DNA of 64,000 bases from NCBI RefSeq assembly GCF_963674635.1, contig NZ_OY771475.1:2294001-2358000 (forward strand), written 5' to 3'. The notes beneath the pieces were generated by a model, which had not been told where the DNA came from, did not search any database, and saw only the letters and a program-made list of their open reading frames with translations. Numbering within the stretch: the stretch's first letter is position 1; every line of letters starts with the position of its first letter. The stretch is from Breoghania sp. GTDB lineage: Bacteria; Pseudomonadota; Alphaproteobacteria; Rhizobiales; Stappiaceae. The position numbers and the translations under genes were made by a program. Positions 34,995 through 44,026 of this stretch are shown here, piece by piece.

Positions 34995-36668
34995 ATGACC
35001 TTCGCCCAACGCGCCGCCCTTCAGCCCCGAGATATCTCCAGCATCGTCCCCGCAGGCGATAAACCGGAGGACGTCGTCATCCTTGGCGGCGGCCTTGCCG
35101 GGCTTTTCACCGCATTGAAGCTTGCCCAAGCGGAGCGACGGGTGAGCGTGCTCTGCGGCGCTCCGCTTGGGCAAGGCGCGGCCTCGGTCTGGGCGCAGGG
35201 CGGCATCGCGGCCAGCGTCGGCGAAGGCGACACATTCGAGCTTCACGCCGCCGACACCATCGCGGCCGGAGCCGGTTTGTGCGACGAGGCCATCGTCCAC
35301 GGCGTCACATACGAGGGAGCGGCGCGGATTGCCGACCTTCTGGCCTGTGGCGCACCTTTCGACCGCGATCTGGACGGACGATTAAGCCTGTCGCGCGAGG
35401 CCGCCCACTCGCGTGCCCGCGTCGTGCGGGTCGGTGGAGACACGGCGGGGCGCGCGGTCATGCAGGCACTCATCGCCACCGTGCGCAAGACACCGTCCAT
35501 CCGCGTCCTCGAAGGCTTTGTCGGGGAAAGCCTGATGCGGGAGGGGAACCGGGTTTGCGGCCTCATCGCCCGGCGCAAGGCCGACTGTCTGCGCCTTTCC
35601 TTTGCCGCCCGAAGCGTGGTTCTGGCCTCTGGGGGCGCCGGCCACCTTTACGAGGTGACGACCAATCCAACCGAGGCCGCGGGGCAGGGCCTCGCCATGG
35701 CGGCGCGGGCCGGTGCCGTGATCGCGGACGCGGAATTCGTCCAGTTCCACCCCACGGCGATCGATATCGGGCTCGACCCGGCGCCGCTGGCGACCGAAGC
35801 TCTTCGCGGTGAAGGCGCGGTCCTCGTGAACCTCGCAGGCGAGCGCTTCATGGAGAAAATCCATCCCCTGAAGGAACTTGCCCCGCGCGATGTGGTCGCC
35901 CGCGCGATTCATCGCGAAGTGACTGCCGGACGCGGAGCCTTTCTCGATGCGCGCGCCTGCGTCGGCACGGAGTTTCCCGAAAGGTTCCCGACCGTTTACG
36001 CCGCCTGCCTGGGCGCAGGCATAGACCCTGTCAGCCAGCCGATACCGGTTCGCCCGGCCGCCCACTATCACATGGGTGGGGTGTGGACGGATGCGCGCGG
36101 ACGCAGCTCCCTTCCCGGCTTGTGGGCGGCGGGCGAAGTTGCCTCAACCGGCTTGCATGGCGCAAATCGGCTCGCCTCCAGCTCGCTGCTGGAGGCCACC
36201 GTTTTCGCAAACAGGATCGCGACCGATATTGCCGCTACCATGCCGGTGAGCGACGTCGCGGACTGGCGCCCCCTGCCCGGCATGACGACGCCCCTCGCCG
36301 CGCAACCCAGCGACCGCATCACCGTCGCACGGCTGCGCAAACTGATGGCGACGAAGGTCGGCGTCATGCGGGACGGCGCGGGACTGAAGGAGGCGCTTGC
36401 CGAACTCGCCACGCTCTCCATCGAATGCGATGGGATCGATTGCGCCAACATGCTGGTCTGCGCCCGCATGATCGCGGCCGCCGCACTGCTGCGCGAGGAA
36501 AGCCGCGGCGGGCATTTCCGAACTGACCACCCGAACACCAGCCCCGCCTTGGCACGACGCGCTCTCATGACGCTTGAAGAGGTCAATACCGTCATCCGCG
36601 AGGCCTTGGGCGGAGACGGACCATCCGTCCCTGCCCGCACCGCCCCCACGATGGAGCACGCCCGATGA
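34995..36668 (+). CDS. nadB: L-aspartate oxidase
   Basis: NadB (557 residues) is the FAD enzyme that oxidises L-aspartate to iminoaspartate for NadA. FAD binding is seen in [66 protein letters not shown] and [21 protein letters not shown] are succinate-dehydrogenase-like catalytic and FAD motifs. ATG 34995 is taken; an ATG at 34980 is an alternative, neither with a clear ribosome site. It overlaps nadC by 4 bp (ATGA), so the two are translationally coupled. Confidence 0.96.
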   Translation: MTFAQRAALQPRDISSIVPAGDKPEDVVILGGGLAGLFTALKLAQAERRVSVLCGAPLGQGAASVWAQGGIAASVGEGDTFELHAADTIAAGAGLCDEAIVHGVTYEGAARIADLLACGAPFDRDLDGRLSLSREAAHSRARVVRVGGDTAGRAVMQALIATVRKTPSIRVLEGFVGESLMREGNRVCGLIARRKADCLRLSFAARSVVLASGGAGHLYEVTTNPTEAAGQGLAMAARAGAVIADAEFVQFHPTAIDIGLDPAPLATEALRGEGAVLVNLAGERFMEKIHPLKELAPRDVVARAIHREVTAGRGAFLDARACVGTEFPERFPTVYAACLGAGIDPVSQPIPVRPAAHYHMGGVWTDARGRSSLPGLWAAGEVASTGLHGANRLASSSLLEATVFANRIATDIAATMPVSDVADWRPLPGMTTPLAAQPSDRITVARLRKLMATKVGVMRDGAGLKEALAELATLSIECDGIDCANMLVCARMIAAAALLREESRGGHFRTDHPNTSPALARRALMTLEEVNTVIREALGGDGPSVPARTAPTMEHAR

Positions 36669-37531
36669 CCATAGCCTTGCCCGAACTTCCCCGCCTGATG
36701 ATTGACGATGCGGTCAAGGCAGCCCTCCTTGAGGACTGGGGCCGCGCCGGAGACATCACATCGCAGGCCACCATTCCCGCCGACACCCAGGCCCGCGCGG
36801 TCATCGTATCGCGCAAGTTCGGGCGGCTCTCCGGCCTCGGCTTCGTGGAAAGCGCTTGCCGCCAGACCGAGGGTTCAATCCGTGTGGAGCGCCTTGCAAG
36901 CGATGGCGCAACCCTTGAGCCGGGAACGCCTGTCGCCCGCATCGAGGGGCCTGCCCGTGCGGTGCTCGCCTGCGAGCGCGTGGGGCTCAACTATCTCGGC
37001 CATCTGAGCGGGATTGCGACGGCGACCGCTCAATTCGCGGAGCGCATCGCCCACACCCGCGCGTCCATCGTATGCACGCGCAAGACGACGCCGGGACTTC
37101 GCGCCTTCGAGAAATACGCGGTCAGGTGCGGAGGCGGAGCCAATCATCGTTTCGGGCTCGATGATGCCATTCTCATCAAGGACAATCACATTGCGCTGGC
37201 GGGCGGCGTAGCGCTGGCCGTCAAGCGTGCCCGGGCCCATGTCGGCCATCTGGTGAAGATCGAAGTGGAAGTGGACACCCTCGACCAGCTTCGTGAAGCG
37301 ATGGAGGCCAGACCGGACGTTGTGCTGCTGGACAATATGGGGCCGGAGACGCTTCGCACCGCGGTCGACATCATTGATGCGAGGGCCCTGAGCGAGGCGT
37401 CGGGCGGGATCAATCTGGAGACGGTAAAAGCCATTGCGGAAGCGGGCGTGGACCTCATCTCCATTGGCTGGATCACCCACTCCGCGCCAACGCTGGATCT
37501 CGGCCTCGACATCGAGATTGAGACCGTGTGA
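36665..37531 (+). CDS. nadC: Nicotinate-nucleotide pyrophosphorylase (carboxylating)
   Basis: NadC (288 residues), quinolinate phosphoribosyltransferase, makes nicotinate mononucleotide from quinolinate and PRPP. Motifs are [53 protein letters not shown] (PRPP and quinolinate site), [13 protein letters not shown] and [13 protein letters not shown]. It is last of the nadABC operon; the diguanylate cyclase gene converges 3 bp later, with no room for a terminator between them. Confidence 0.97.
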   Translation: MTIALPELPRLMIDDAVKAALLEDWGRAGDITSQATIPADTQARAVIVSRKFGRLSGLGFVESACRQTEGSIRVERLASDGATLEPGTPVARIEGPARAVLACERVGLNYLGHLSGIATATAQFAERIAHTRASIVCTRKTTPGLRAFEKYAVRCGGGANHRFGLDDAILIKDNHIALAGGVALAVKRARAHVGHLVKIEVEVDTLDQLREAMEARPDVVLLDNMGPETLRTAVDIIDARALSEASGGINLETVKAIAEAGVDLISIGWITHSAPTLDLGLDIEIETV

Positions 37532-37534
37532 CCC

Positions 37535-38692
37535 TCAGGCGGCTGCCAGTTTCATATCGAATTGGCAGACGCGGTTCCGGCCATTCTGCTTTGCCTGGTA
37601 GAGGGCGGTATCCGCGCCACCCAGAAGGGTGTGGATTGTCACCACCTCATCGGGCGAGCTGCCGCACACCCCCGCGCTCACCGTGCATCGAACCCGCTCC
37701 CCCTCGAAGGAGAGCTTCTGCCTGGCGAAGCGCAGTCGGATACGGTTGGCCACAACAATCGCCCGCTCCACCGTGCAGTCCTCCAGCACGACCGCGAATT
37801 CCTCCCCGCCTATGCGGGCCACAACATCCTGATTGCGCAAATTGGCGGAGCAAACGGAGGCGAAGGTCCTCAGCACGAGATCGCCGAAGGCGTGGCCACA
37901 GCGATCATTCACGTCCTTGAAGAAGTCGAGGTCGAAAATCGCAACCACCGTTTTTCCCCTGGGCAGGCTATCGCTCGACAGGTCGTCGAAGGCACGACGG
38001 TTGAGAACTCCGGTCAGTCCGTCGGTGCGGGCCTCCATCGTGCGGTCTCGCACGACACGTTCCTGATTGATCGCCAGTGACAAGCCACCAATGGCCGTGA
38101 TGCTGATGATGCAGATAAACGTCTGCAGCGTCTCCGCCCAATTCTTCGGCGCGCTGTACAGATAGAGGGGGCTCTCAATCGCGAGCGGGATAATACACAG
38201 TGCGAAGGACAGCCCGACGAGCACATAAAGCGCCGTCAGCCATTTCAGGGAATGGAGCCGCTCGGAGCGGGCGCACCAGTATTCCCAGGCGGTGGCGAAG
38301 AGCAACACCATGGCCTGCGCATTGAAAAGGAGCAGCATGAGGCCGACAAGTCCGGCCAGTTGAAGTGCCCACTGGGATACCGCAATCACCCCAATCAGAA
38401 CAACGTACTTGCGAGCAGGGACCAAACGGCTACGAAACTGCCGAGCCGCAATCCAGCACATCGTGAAACCGATCGACAGGACTGTTGTTCCGACGGCTGC
38501 CGGGACACGTGAGGGCATGGCGGCATAAAGGCCGTAGACAATGGATCCCAGAAACAGAAGAAGCGCGGAGAGCGACCAGGTCAGAAGAAAAACATCTCGA
38601 CGATACGCAATCCACGTCACGGCCAGCGTCATGCTCATGGCAATGCAACTGACCGAGAGGGCCATCAGGAGAGTGTTGTATTCCAACGACAT
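37535..38692 (-). CDS. Membrane-bound diguanylate cyclase (GGDEF)
   Basis: 385 residues. The first 200 hold six or seven hydrophobic helices (LLMALSVSCIAMSMTLAVTW onward), possibly a membrane sensor. A GGDEF domain follows with DGLTGVLNRRAFDD, FDLDFFKDVNDRCGHAFGD and the active motif GGEEF. An RxxD inhibitory site lies five residues upstream (RNQDVVARIGGEEF), so product feedback is likely. Expected to make c-di-GMP at the inner membrane. It is a single gene convergent with nadC. Confidence 0.94.
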   Translation of the reverse strand: MSLEYNTLLMALSVSCIAMSMTLAVTWIAYRRDVFLLTWSLSALLLFLGSIVYGLYAAMPSRVPAAVGTTVLSIGFTMCWIAARQFRSRLVPARKYVVLIGVIAVSQWALQLAGLVGLMLLLFNAQAMVLLFATAWEYWCARSERLHSLKWLTALYVLVGLSFALCIIPLAIESPLYLYSAPKNWAETLQTFICIISITAIGGLSLAINQERVVRDRTMEARTDGLTGVLNRRAFDDLSSDSLPRGKTVVAIFDLDFFKDVNDRCGHAFGDLVLRTFASVCSANLRNQDVVARIGGEEFAVVLEDCTVERAIVVANRIRLRFARQKLSFEGERVRCTVSAGVCGSSPDEVVTIHTLLGGADTALYQAKQNGRNRVCQFDMKLAAA

Positions 38693-38998
38693 CGATCGGC
38701 GTCACCGCAGTGGAGGGAAGAAGAACACAACTCCAAAGTGCGGCGCGAAATCTTAATTTGACGTTCATCTGCATTTTGCGCAGCTTGTGGACAACACTAT
38801 CCTCAAGCGGCATTGAGAGAGCGGGACGCCTGACTACCGATAATAGATGTAACTCGTTTTCCGTTGTTTCAAATCGCCCTCTCGCCGATCCGCATGCTCA
38901 CCGACATTAGGGATACGTTCCGGAAAACGCCGCTCAGGCTTGGTTTTGCCGGAAAACATCGCACAGCCCGCGAAGTCGGAACGTCCGGAGCAAGGCGG
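38693..38998. other. Intergenic region (306 bp)
   Basis: Lies upstream of the diguanylate cyclase and downstream of the SleB-type gene. I see no hairpin with T-run, repeat or coding frame with family resemblance. Confidence 0.5.
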
Positions 38999-40255
38999 TC
39001 AGCTCCAGCCGCCGCCATAGGTCTGATAGAAGACGTGGCGTCCGACTTTGCCGAGCCGCTTCATCTTGCGGGCCCAGCGAGGGCGTACATATGTCGCATG
39101 ATAATGGGTCGAAGCCCCGACCTTTTCCGACATGTGTTTGCCAGAGATGATCTCGCGGGCCAGCCTCTGCGCCACATCCCATGACTCTTTCGAGGAGATG
39201 CGGTCCGGCTTGCCATCGCAGGCAAAGGAGAACTGGCAGGAGTTGCGCTGCGTGCGGTTTTGATAAACCACCTTGCAGATGGTGGCGGGATAGGCCGGGT
39301 TCTTCACCCGGTTGAGCACGACCTGCGCAACCGCAGCCTGACCGGATTCCGGCTCGCCCCGCGCCTCGAAATAGATTGCCTCGGCCAGACAGCGCTGTTC
39401 CTTCGGCAGGATCACGCTGGCGGGAAGCGGATTCGACGCCCACCAATGCGGGTTCTCCCGATCCACGGCTTCTTCTTCAGGCGTGGGCCCTGGCGGTGTG
39501 CCGAAGAGTGCGGCAAACGGCAGGGCGGTATCTTCCACGGCGCTCGGCGCATAGGCGGAAAGCGAGGAGAAGCCGGCGGCTGCCGCGGCGCGCGCCATCA
39601 GCATCTTGTTGAGATTCAGCGGCTTTCCGGGCTTTTTGGTTGCCGGATCAAGTGCGGCAAGTTGCGTTTGCGGAACCGCCTGCGGCTGCACAAAGGCAAC
39701 CCGCGGCAGGGACTGTGCGGGCTGCGCGCCAATCAGGCTGCCCATGTGGTAAACCGTGCCGGAGGCATTATCGACCATCTGCCGGTCCGGGGCGATGGAA
39801 ACCAGACGATTGCCCTTGGTGGAACTGTTGGTGCGCACCTTTTCCGGCACATCCACCACATCACGCCCCATGACGGACGCGTCGAGACCGGCGAGAATGG
39901 TCGCGCGCGCGCCATCGGCATGCCCGGTAACGCGATAGCTGGGTCCATCCGGCCTTGTTCCGGACGCCATAACCAGGCTTGGGCGGGAAATTGTCGTGCT
40001 TTGAGCCGGTTCGATGGCGGCAAGCCAGCGCAAGGACGGGTTTTCCTCGCGCTCCATCAGGCTCAACGTGTCCTGAAAGGCAAAGCGATCGGGAAAGCCG
40101 AAATAGAGTGCGACACCGAGCAGGAGCGACTTCACGAATACGCCACCGGCAGTTGACCGGGATCGCCTCGTCGCCGTGGCCGGCAACCTTCTGGGCGCTC
40201 TCATGGACACTCGCCGGGGCGAAGGGCCCCTTGGCGGGACATACAGGCCGGACAT
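38999..40255 (-). CDS. SleB/CwlJ-type cell wall hydrolase
   Basis: 418 residues: a short basic N-terminus, one membrane helix (about residues 42-60, LLLGVALYFGF), a long Pro/Ala-rich periplasmic linker, and a C-terminal Hydrolase_2 domain of 130 residues with the catalytic Glu in CLAEAIYFEARGEPESGQ, then AQVVLNRVKN and SCQFSFACDG. In Bacillus this fold is a spore-cortex lytic enzyme; in alphaproteobacteria it is a peptidoglycan hydrolase, probably in wall remodelling. An anchored periplasmic enzyme is inferred from the single helix. Confidence 0.92.
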   Translation of the reverse strand: MSGLYVPPRGPSPRRVSMRAPRRLPATATRRSRSTAGGVFVKSLLLGVALYFGFPDRFAFQDTLSLMEREENPSLRWLAAIEPAQSTTISRPSLVMASGTRPDGPSYRVTGHADGARATILAGLDASVMGRDVVDVPEKVRTNSSTKGNRLVSIAPDRQMVDNASGTVYHMGSLIGAQPAQSLPRVAFVQPQAVPQTQLAALDPATKKPGKPLNLNKMLMARAAAAAGFSSLSAYAPSAVEDTALPFAALFGTPPGPTPEEEAVDRENPHWWASNPLPASVILPKEQRCLAEAIYFEARGEPESGQAAVAQVVLNRVKNPAYPATICKVVYQNRTQRNSCQFSFACDGKPDRISSKESWDVAQRLAREIISGKHMSEKVGASTHYHATYVRPRWARKMKRLGKVGRHVFYQTYGGGWS

Positions 40256-40657
40256 ACGCGCAACTCCACTTTACCAATTCGGCCATGCCAGGCCTGCACG
40301 GGAAATCCCGCGCCGGAACATCCCGGCTGTTGGGAGGGGATTTCGGCCTGCAAACCCTTGTGGTTTCAGCTTACCGTCCGCTCTCACCGATACGCGGTGT
40401 CGCCTTTCCAGCGACGCTCACCATAAAACCCGCTTAACCTTGAAAGATTGTTAATCGCGCTGAAATCTGCGGGTTTTTGCGTTTTTCTCCCGCAAATCCC
40501 GTCAGTTAAGGTTAAGACCTTCGTGAAGGTTTGATCGAAAAGCCCGCATTGCCCGTTGCGATCCATCGCGCTTCGCGCCGTTGGCACTGCGCGGACATGT
40601 GACCTATATGAGTTTGAATTGCCGCCCGTCTCGGCGGCCTTTCCAAGGGAGGTCTTC
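40256..40657. other. Intergenic region with TTAA clusters (402 bp)
   Basis: Divergent region of the wall hydrolase and the S49 peptidase. TTAAC (40434-40438), TTAAT (40551-40555 is not meant; the second copy is at 40451-40455) and a doublet TTAAGGTTAAG (40506-40516) cluster here, and T-rich TGCGGG / CCCGCA arms lie between 40468 and 40495. The peptidase ribosome site AAGGGAGGT lies at 40645-40653. Confidence 0.45.
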
Positions 40658-41521
40658 TTGGGTTTCTTTACGCGCGCACGCAAATTCCTGCCCGGTCGCC
40701 TCGGCAAGGTTCCGCCGATGCTTCCCGTCGTCCGCCTCAACGGCGCGATCGGTCTGGCCTCGCCCTTGCGCCCGGGCCTCACGCTTTCGAGCTGCGCCAA
40801 CAATCTGGAAAAGGCCTTCCGCTTCGACGGCACGCCAGCGGTCGCGATCGTCGTCAACTCACCGGGCGGTTCGCCGGTCCAGGCACGGCTGATCTACCAG
40901 CGCATCCGGCAGCTCGCCGATGAACACAAGAAGCAGGTTCTGGTTTTCGTGGAAGATGTCGCGGCCTCCGGCGGTTACATGATCGCCCTGGCCGGAGACG
41001 AGATCATTTGCGATCCGTCCTCCATCGTCGGCTCCATAGGTGTCATATCGGCAGGGTTCGGCTTTGTGGACCTGCTGGAACGGCTGGGCGTGGAACGGCG
41101 CGTCCACACATCCGGTACTCGCAAGGGCATCCTTGATCCGTTCCAGCCGGAAAACCCGGACGATGTCACCCATCTGGAAACACTGCAGCAAGAGATCCAC
41201 GAGGTCTTCATCGAAATGGTGCGCGCGCGGCGCGGCGATGTGCTGAACGACGATCCGGATCTGTATTCCGGGCTTTTCTGGGTCGGAGAGACGGCCCGCT
41301 CCCTTGGCCTTGTCGATGATCTGGGTGATCTGCGTTCCTTCGCGCGGGCAAGGTTTGGGGAAAAAGTTCGGCTTGTGCTGATTGGTGGCGAACGTTCCTT
41401 CTTCCCGCGCCGCGCCGGTGTCGGCATCGCTCTGGATCAGGGACTGAACACGAACGGACTGGCGCGCGACATGGTGGCGGCGCTGGAAGAGCGCAGCCTG
41501 TGGGCCCGCTATGGTCTCTAG
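40658..41521 (+). CDS. S49 family peptidase (SppA/SohB-like)
   Basis: 287-residue serine protease of the signal-peptide-peptidase A family with a Ser-Lys dyad: S104 in VAASGGYMIALAGDEI and K156 in SGTRKGILDPF. VNSPGGSPVQARLIYQRIR and IVGSIGVISAGFGFVDLLERLGV are conserved. The frame opens at 40556, but a TTG at 40658 sits five bases after a near-perfect AAGGGAGGT and gives the family start, so it is taken. No clear membrane helix at the N-terminus. The next small membrane-protein gene begins 15 bp after the stop. Confidence 0.92.
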   Translation: MGFFTRARKFLPGRLGKVPPMLPVVRLNGAIGLASPLRPGLTLSSCANNLEKAFRFDGTPAVAIVVNSPGGSPVQARLIYQRIRQLADEHKKQVLVFVEDVAASGGYMIALAGDEIICDPSSIVGSIGVISAGFGFVDLLERLGVERRVHTSGTRKGILDPFQPENPDDVTHLETLQQEIHEVFIEMVRARRGDVLNDDPDLYSGLFWVGETARSLGLVDDLGDLRSFARARFGEKVRLVLIGGERSFFPRRAGVGIALDQGLNTNGLARDMVAALEERSLWARYGL

Positions 41522-41536
41522 AGAAAGAGGACAACC

Positions 41537-41731
41537 GTGATCGGAAAACTGGGCATCCTGCTCCTGGCGCTTGTCGCGGTCTTTGCGATATTCCGCTTCC
41601 TCGGCACACAGGGCCGCAAAGCCGACGCGGCCCGCCAGCGCAAGTCGATCAAGGCCGCGAAAACACTGGTGAAAGACCCGCAGACCGGCCGATATCGCGC
41701 AACCGACGATCGCGGTGGCGGAGAAGCCTGA
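41537..41731 (+). CDS. Small membrane protein downstream of S49 peptidase
   Basis: 64 residues: one N-terminal helix (IGKLGILLLALVAVFAIFRF), then a basic stretch (GRKADAARQRKSIKAAK) and TLVKDPQTGRYRAT. Small anchored proteins with such a C-terminal segment recall the PP0621-like group, in which a Cys pair is usual; here the cysteines are absent. Start is GTG with AGAGG upstream. Fifteen bp after the peptidase, so the two are likely cotranscribed. Function unknown. Confidence 0.75.
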   Translation: MIGKLGILLLALVAVFAIFRFLGTQGRKADAARQRKSIKAAKTLVKDPQTGRYRATDDRGGGEA

Positions 41732-41928
41732 AAGGCTCTCATCATGCCCCCGCGCCGACGACCGCGACGTCATGCGGAGCAAATCAGCAACCAGGCCCAT
41801 CCCGAAGGCTGGCCTTGCGCCAGTGGGCGCCCTTGACCGGGTGCGGGTGCGCCGATAGTGTCCGCGCGCTGCTCGCGCGATGACCCGCGCGACCTCGATT
41901 TCCCGGCATTCTCAGGATTTTGGACACC

Positions 41929-42900
41929 ATGCCTATCGAACACGGGCTCACGGAAACCGGCGCAGGCGAGCTCGCCGCCCATCTCAGCCCGCAGCGCTCG
42001 TTTCAGGGCCTCATCCTTACCCTTCAGCGCTTCTGGGCCGACAAGGGCTGCGTGATCCTGCAGCCTTACGATATGGAAGTGGGCGCCGGCACCTTCCATC
42101 CGGCAACGACCCTGCGTTCGCTGGGCCCGCGCCCGTGGAAGGCGGCCTATGTGCAACCCTCCCGCCGCCCGACAGATGGCCGCTATGGTGAGAACCCCAA
42201 CCGCCTGCAGCATTACTACCAGTTTCAGGCCATCCTGAAGCCCTCGCCGGAAAACCTGCAGGAGCTCTACCTCGCATCGCTGGCTGCCATCGGCATCGAT
42301 TCCTCCGTCCACGACATCCGCTTTGTCGAGGACGATTGGGAGAGCCCGACGCTTGGCGCCTGGGGCCTTGGCTGGGAATGCTGGTGCGATGGCATGGAAG
42401 TCTCGCAGTTCACCTATTTCCAGCAGGTGGCGGGCTTCGAATGTTCGCCCGTTTCGGGTGAACTGACCTACGGTCTGGAGCGCCTCGCCATGTATGTGCA
42501 GGGCGTCGACAATGTCTATGACCTCAATTTCAACGGTCTGGAAGGCGACCAGAAGGTCACCTATGGCGACGTGTTCCTCCAGGCGGAGCAGGAATATTCC
42601 CGGCACAATTTCGAATATGCCGACACCGAGATGCTGTTCCGCCATTTCCGCGATGCCGAAGGCGAATGCCAGGCGCTTCTGAAAGCCGGAGAAAAGGCGA
42701 TGGAGGAAGCCGGCGACGGCATCCACAAGCTGGTCTTCCCAGCCTATGACCAGTGCATCAAGGCTTCGCATTGCTTCAACCTGCTGGATGCGCGCGGGGT
42801 GATCTCGGTCACCGAACGCCAGTCCTACATCCTGCGGGTGCGCGAACTGGCCAAGTCCTGCGGTGCAGCCTTCCTCAAGACAAAAGCAGGCGGCGCCTAG
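41929..42900 (+). CDS. glyQ: Glycine--tRNA ligase alpha subunit
   Basis: Catalytic alpha chain (323 residues) of the tetrameric bacterial glycyl-tRNA synthetase, a class II enzyme that activates glycine and charges tRNA-Gly with the beta chain GlyS. The family motifs [55 protein letters not shown] and [16 protein letters not shown] are present. ATG at 41929 is preferred over TTG 41920. glyS is 5 kb further on, separated by lemA, a DUF2207 gene and a GGDEF/EAL gene. A 20-bp perfect palindrome spans its stop codon. Confidence 0.97.
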   Translation: MPIEHGLTETGAGELAAHLSPQRSFQGLILTLQRFWADKGCVILQPYDMEVGAGTFHPATTLRSLGPRPWKAAYVQPSRRPTDGRYGENPNRLQHYYQFQAILKPSPENLQELYLASLAAIGIDSSVHDIRFVEDDWESPTLGAWGLGWECWCDGMEVSQFTYFQQVAGFECSPVSGELTYGLERLAMYVQGVDNVYDLNFNGLEGDQKVTYGDVFLQAEQEYSRHNFEYADTEMLFRHFRDAEGECQALLKAGEKAMEEAGDGIHKLVFPAYDQCIKASHCFNLLDARGVISVTERQSYILRVRELAKSCGAAFLKTKAGGA

Positions 42901-42908
42901 GCGCCGCC
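42889..42908. repeat. Perfect 20-bp palindrome across glyQ stop codon
   Basis: The arms GGCGGCGCCT and AGGCGCCGCC are exact reverse complements and contain the TAG stop. No T-run follows. It might be a weak 3' hairpin or chance in GC-rich DNA. Confidence 0.5.
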
Positions 42909-43439
42909 CCGGCTGACACCTTATTCACTGCCCGGCCCAACGGTGGCGTGGCGCGCGGGATCAAGAGGTGACACGGGGCTCCCCTGCCTTCGATTGCAGG
43001 ATTGGGGCCCTGGGTTGTTTTCCCGAATGGAGAACGGCCGCACCGGCGCGCTGATCTTGTCATGCACAGTGAATCGGCATCGCCCCTTGCACAGGGCGCG
43101 GCTCTGTCGAGACATTCGACCAATCATTTTTATGAGCCAACGATATCCCCATGCGTCTGCTTGCCACAGCGCACGAAACTCTGGCTGCATTCGCGTTTGA
43201 CGCGTCCGATGCATCAAGGTAATTGCTGGGCGTTCCGTGTATTGTACAGGGAAATGGCTCGGGTCCAGCAGATAGGCTGGCTTCCGACCCGGTTCATTTG
43301 CCGCGGGCGCGCCTTATTGCCGAAGCAGTAAGAAAGCGCCCAATTGTTAGCGAGCATGCGACAAAGTCAGGTCGTTCTCGCAAAATCGCCATTTGTCCGG
43401 CGCACATGAGCGCCACACGCTTCTTCAGGGACCTTTTGC
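42901..43439. other. Intergenic region glyQ-lemA (539 bp)
   Basis: No protein gene that I can support; several short frames on both strands lack typical codon use and family resemblance. It is the longest empty stretch in the window and has slightly lower GC. It may hold the lemA promoter, a small RNA or remains of a lost gene. Confidence 0.5.
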
Positions 43440-44003
43440 ATGATCAGTTGGATCGTCCTTGCCTTTTTCGCGACGATCGTCGTCTACGCCATCGCGCTCT
43501 ACAACCGTCTCGTGCGTCAACGCCAGATGGTGCGTGAGGGATGGAGCGGCATCGACGTACAGCTAAAACGTCGGTTCGACCTGATCCCCAATCTCGTCGA
43601 GGCGGTGAAGGGCTACATGAGCCACGAACGTGAGACGCTCGCGGCGGTGACGGAAATGCGCGCGCGCGCCGGTGGGGTGCCCTCCGGCGACGTGGCAGGG
43701 CGCGCTCAGGCGGAAGGCATGCTGAGCGCAGCCCTTTCCCGGCTGATGGCGGTTGCGGAGAATTATCCCGAGCTGGATGCCTCCGACAACTTCCTCGACC
43801 TTCAGGATGCGTTGCGCAACATCGAGAACGAATTGCAGATGGCGCGTCGTTACTACAACGGCGCCGTGCGGGATCTGAATGTCACGGTGGAGGCTTTTCC
43901 CTCCAATCTCATCGCGAACCAGTTCGGGTTCTCCAGCGAAGACTACTTCGAGATCGAAGACGACAACGAGCGCGCGACACCCAAGGTACGTTTCGGCAAG
44001 TAG
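43440..44003 (+). CDS. lemA: LemA family protein
   Basis: 187-residue LemA protein: one N-terminal helix (ISWIVLAFFATIVVYAIALYNRLV), then a long antiparallel coiled-coil bundle with REGWSGIDVQLKRRFDLIPN and LVEAVKGYMSHERETL, the family core, and MARRYYNGAVRDLNV near the end. It is anchored in the inner membrane; the role is unclear, though it is often encoded with DUF2207 or TPM-domain proteins, as here (DUF2207 gene 23 bp later). A two-gene operon between glyQ and glyS. Confidence 0.94.
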   Translation: MISWIVLAFFATIVVYAIALYNRLVRQRQMVREGWSGIDVQLKRRFDLIPNLVEAVKGYMSHERETLAAVTEMRARAGGVPSGDVAGRAQAEGMLSAALSRLMAVAENYPELDASDNFLDLQDALRNIENELQMARRYYNGAVRDLNVTVEAFPSNLIANQFGFSSEDYFEIEDDNERATPKVRFGK

Positions 44004-44026
44004 GCTCGATGATGCTATCGTGAGCC

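Noticed and set aside
41732..41928. Glycine riboswitch before glyQ
   Set aside because: No paired aptamer-like elements are visible and the space before glyQ is too short for a tandem aptamer.
42901..43439. tRNA gene in the glyQ-lemA gap
   Set aside because: No T-loop (GGTTCGANTCC-like) paired with an acceptor stem could be found.
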